From assembly GCA_009712615.1 (NCBI GenBank), contig WASR01000130.1:1-5522 (forward strand): 5,522 nucleotides of DNA, read 5' to 3'. The translations under genes were made by a program, and so were the position numbers. Below the pieces are notes generated by a model. That model did not search any database and was not told the DNA's origin. It saw nothing but the letters and a program-made list of their open reading frames with translations. Of the stretch, positions 4,998 to 5,522 are shown piece by piece (position 1 is the stretch's first letter; the number at the start of each line of letters is the position of its first letter). Origin of the DNA: Methanobacterium sp. (lineage in GTDB: Archaea > Methanobacteriota > Methanobacteria > Methanobacteriales > Methanobacteriaceae).

Positions 4998-5450
4998 TTA
5001 AGGAACAACCATAACTGGAACCTTAGAAGACCTAACCACACGTTCTGTAACACTTCCAAGGGCAATTCTGTCAAATCCATGTCTTCCAGAAGCACCCATA
5101 ACAATCAGATCAACATCCATCTCTTCAACAGTCTTTATAATTTCCTGATATGGTTTTCCATCACGAACAACCATGGTGATATCAGTTTCAGCATTGAAGT
5201 TTTCTGCAGATCTAAGTTTTTCAATGAATTTTTCTGCAATATTCTCTGCTTCCTTCTTAAGAGGTTCGTACATATCCTGATTTGAACCTGGAATGGTTGA
5301 AAATGGAACCACTAATGTGGGGCTGTACAATTCAAAAACATTCAAAACAAGAATCTCTGCATCGCTTTCATTTGCAATCCACAATGCATGTTCAGCTGCT
5401 TTTTCTGCATTTTCAGAACCGTCTGTTGTTATTAATATTTTACTATACAT
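4998..5450 (-). CDS. Universal stress protein, UspA family, ATP-binding type
   Basis: A 150-residue single-domain Usp, the usual length for the family. It starts with the beta-strand and acidic residue signature [12 protein letters not shown] (D10), followed by a helix rich in Ala/Glu and the second strand EILVLNVF (32-39). The C-terminal half has [13 protein letters not shown] (113-125) and [20 protein letters not shown] (131-150). The nucleotide-binding pattern G-2x-G-9x-G-S is complete (G119, G122, G132, S133), so this is expected to bind ATP, probably as a cytosolic dimer. The exact role of archaeal Usp proteins is mostly unknown; stress tolerance or regulation of a partner is usual. The start agrees with the family's N-terminus; the upstream AGGATC (5458-5463) is only a weak ribosome binding site. 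It lies upstream of the MFS gene on the same strand and may be co-transcribed with it. Confidence 0.93.
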   Translation of the reverse strand: MYSKILITTDGSENAEKAAEHALWIANESDAEILVLNVFELYSPTLVVPFSTIPGSNQDMYEPLKKEAENIAEKFIEKLRSAENFNAETDITMVVRDGKPYQEIIKTVEEMDVDLIVMGASGRHGFDRIALGSVTERVVRSSKVPVMVVP

Positions 5451-5476
5451 GGTATTAGATCCTAAAAAAATTTATT

Positions 5477-5484
5477 AATATAAA
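5477..5484 (-). promoter_or_regulatory. Probable TATA box for the universal stress protein gene
   Basis: TTTATATT on the minus strand is a good archaeal TATA match. Its distance to the start codon (first T 34 bases upstream of the A of ATG) implies a very short leader or a leaderless transcript, in line with the weak ribosome binding site. A second TATA-like element near 5512-5519 would give a leader of about 40 nt. Confidence 0.45.
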
Positions 5485-5522
5485 AATATTCAAATTAAAA
5501 TTCAATGAAATACTATATGTAC

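Overview
The window reads as archaeal, most likely a methanogen of the Methanobacteriales (Methanobacterium-like). The evidence is AT-rich DNA, TTTATAT(A/T) boxes ahead of genes, ribosome binding sites of the GGAGGTGAT type, U-tract terminators, and gene types common in that group: a small secreted Thr/Asn/Pro-rich protein, zinc-ribbon/PH-like proteins, a stand-alone universal stress protein and a 14-helix MFS exporter. The genus is an inference from family resemblance; no rRNA or marker gene is present.

Layout. Bases 1-370 hold no clear gene. They contain a TATA box, a perfect CAGCTG-centred palindrome and a possible very small ORF. Bases 371-895 encode a secreted protein with many N-glycosylation sequons and a repeated Pro/Val tail, followed by a hairpin/U-tract terminator. 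Bases 1068-3011 (+) form a probable operon: a two-helix membrane bPH2 (YdbS-like) protein, a zinc-ribbon protein, a PH-like protein, and an 89-residue coiled-coil protein. The second and third look like two halves of a single zinc-ribbon/PH-like protein of about 340 residues, split by a one-base frameshift near 2079. Convergent terminators fill 3012-3164. On the minus strand, a universal stress protein (5450-4998) is followed by a DHA2-type MFS permease (4856-3165). A possible 28-codon leader ORF sits between them and overlaps the permease start.

The plus operon pairs a membrane-anchored PH-like domain with a soluble zinc-ribbon/PH-like protein, which suggests a cell-envelope-associated complex of unknown function. 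The minus-strand pair combines a nucleotide-binding stress protein with an efflux-type transporter. No mobile element, CRISPR array, tRNA or rRNA was seen. The observations most worth checking are the frameshift together with a lost zinc ligand in the same gene, the overlapping leader ORF before the permease, and the architecture upstream of the secreted protein.
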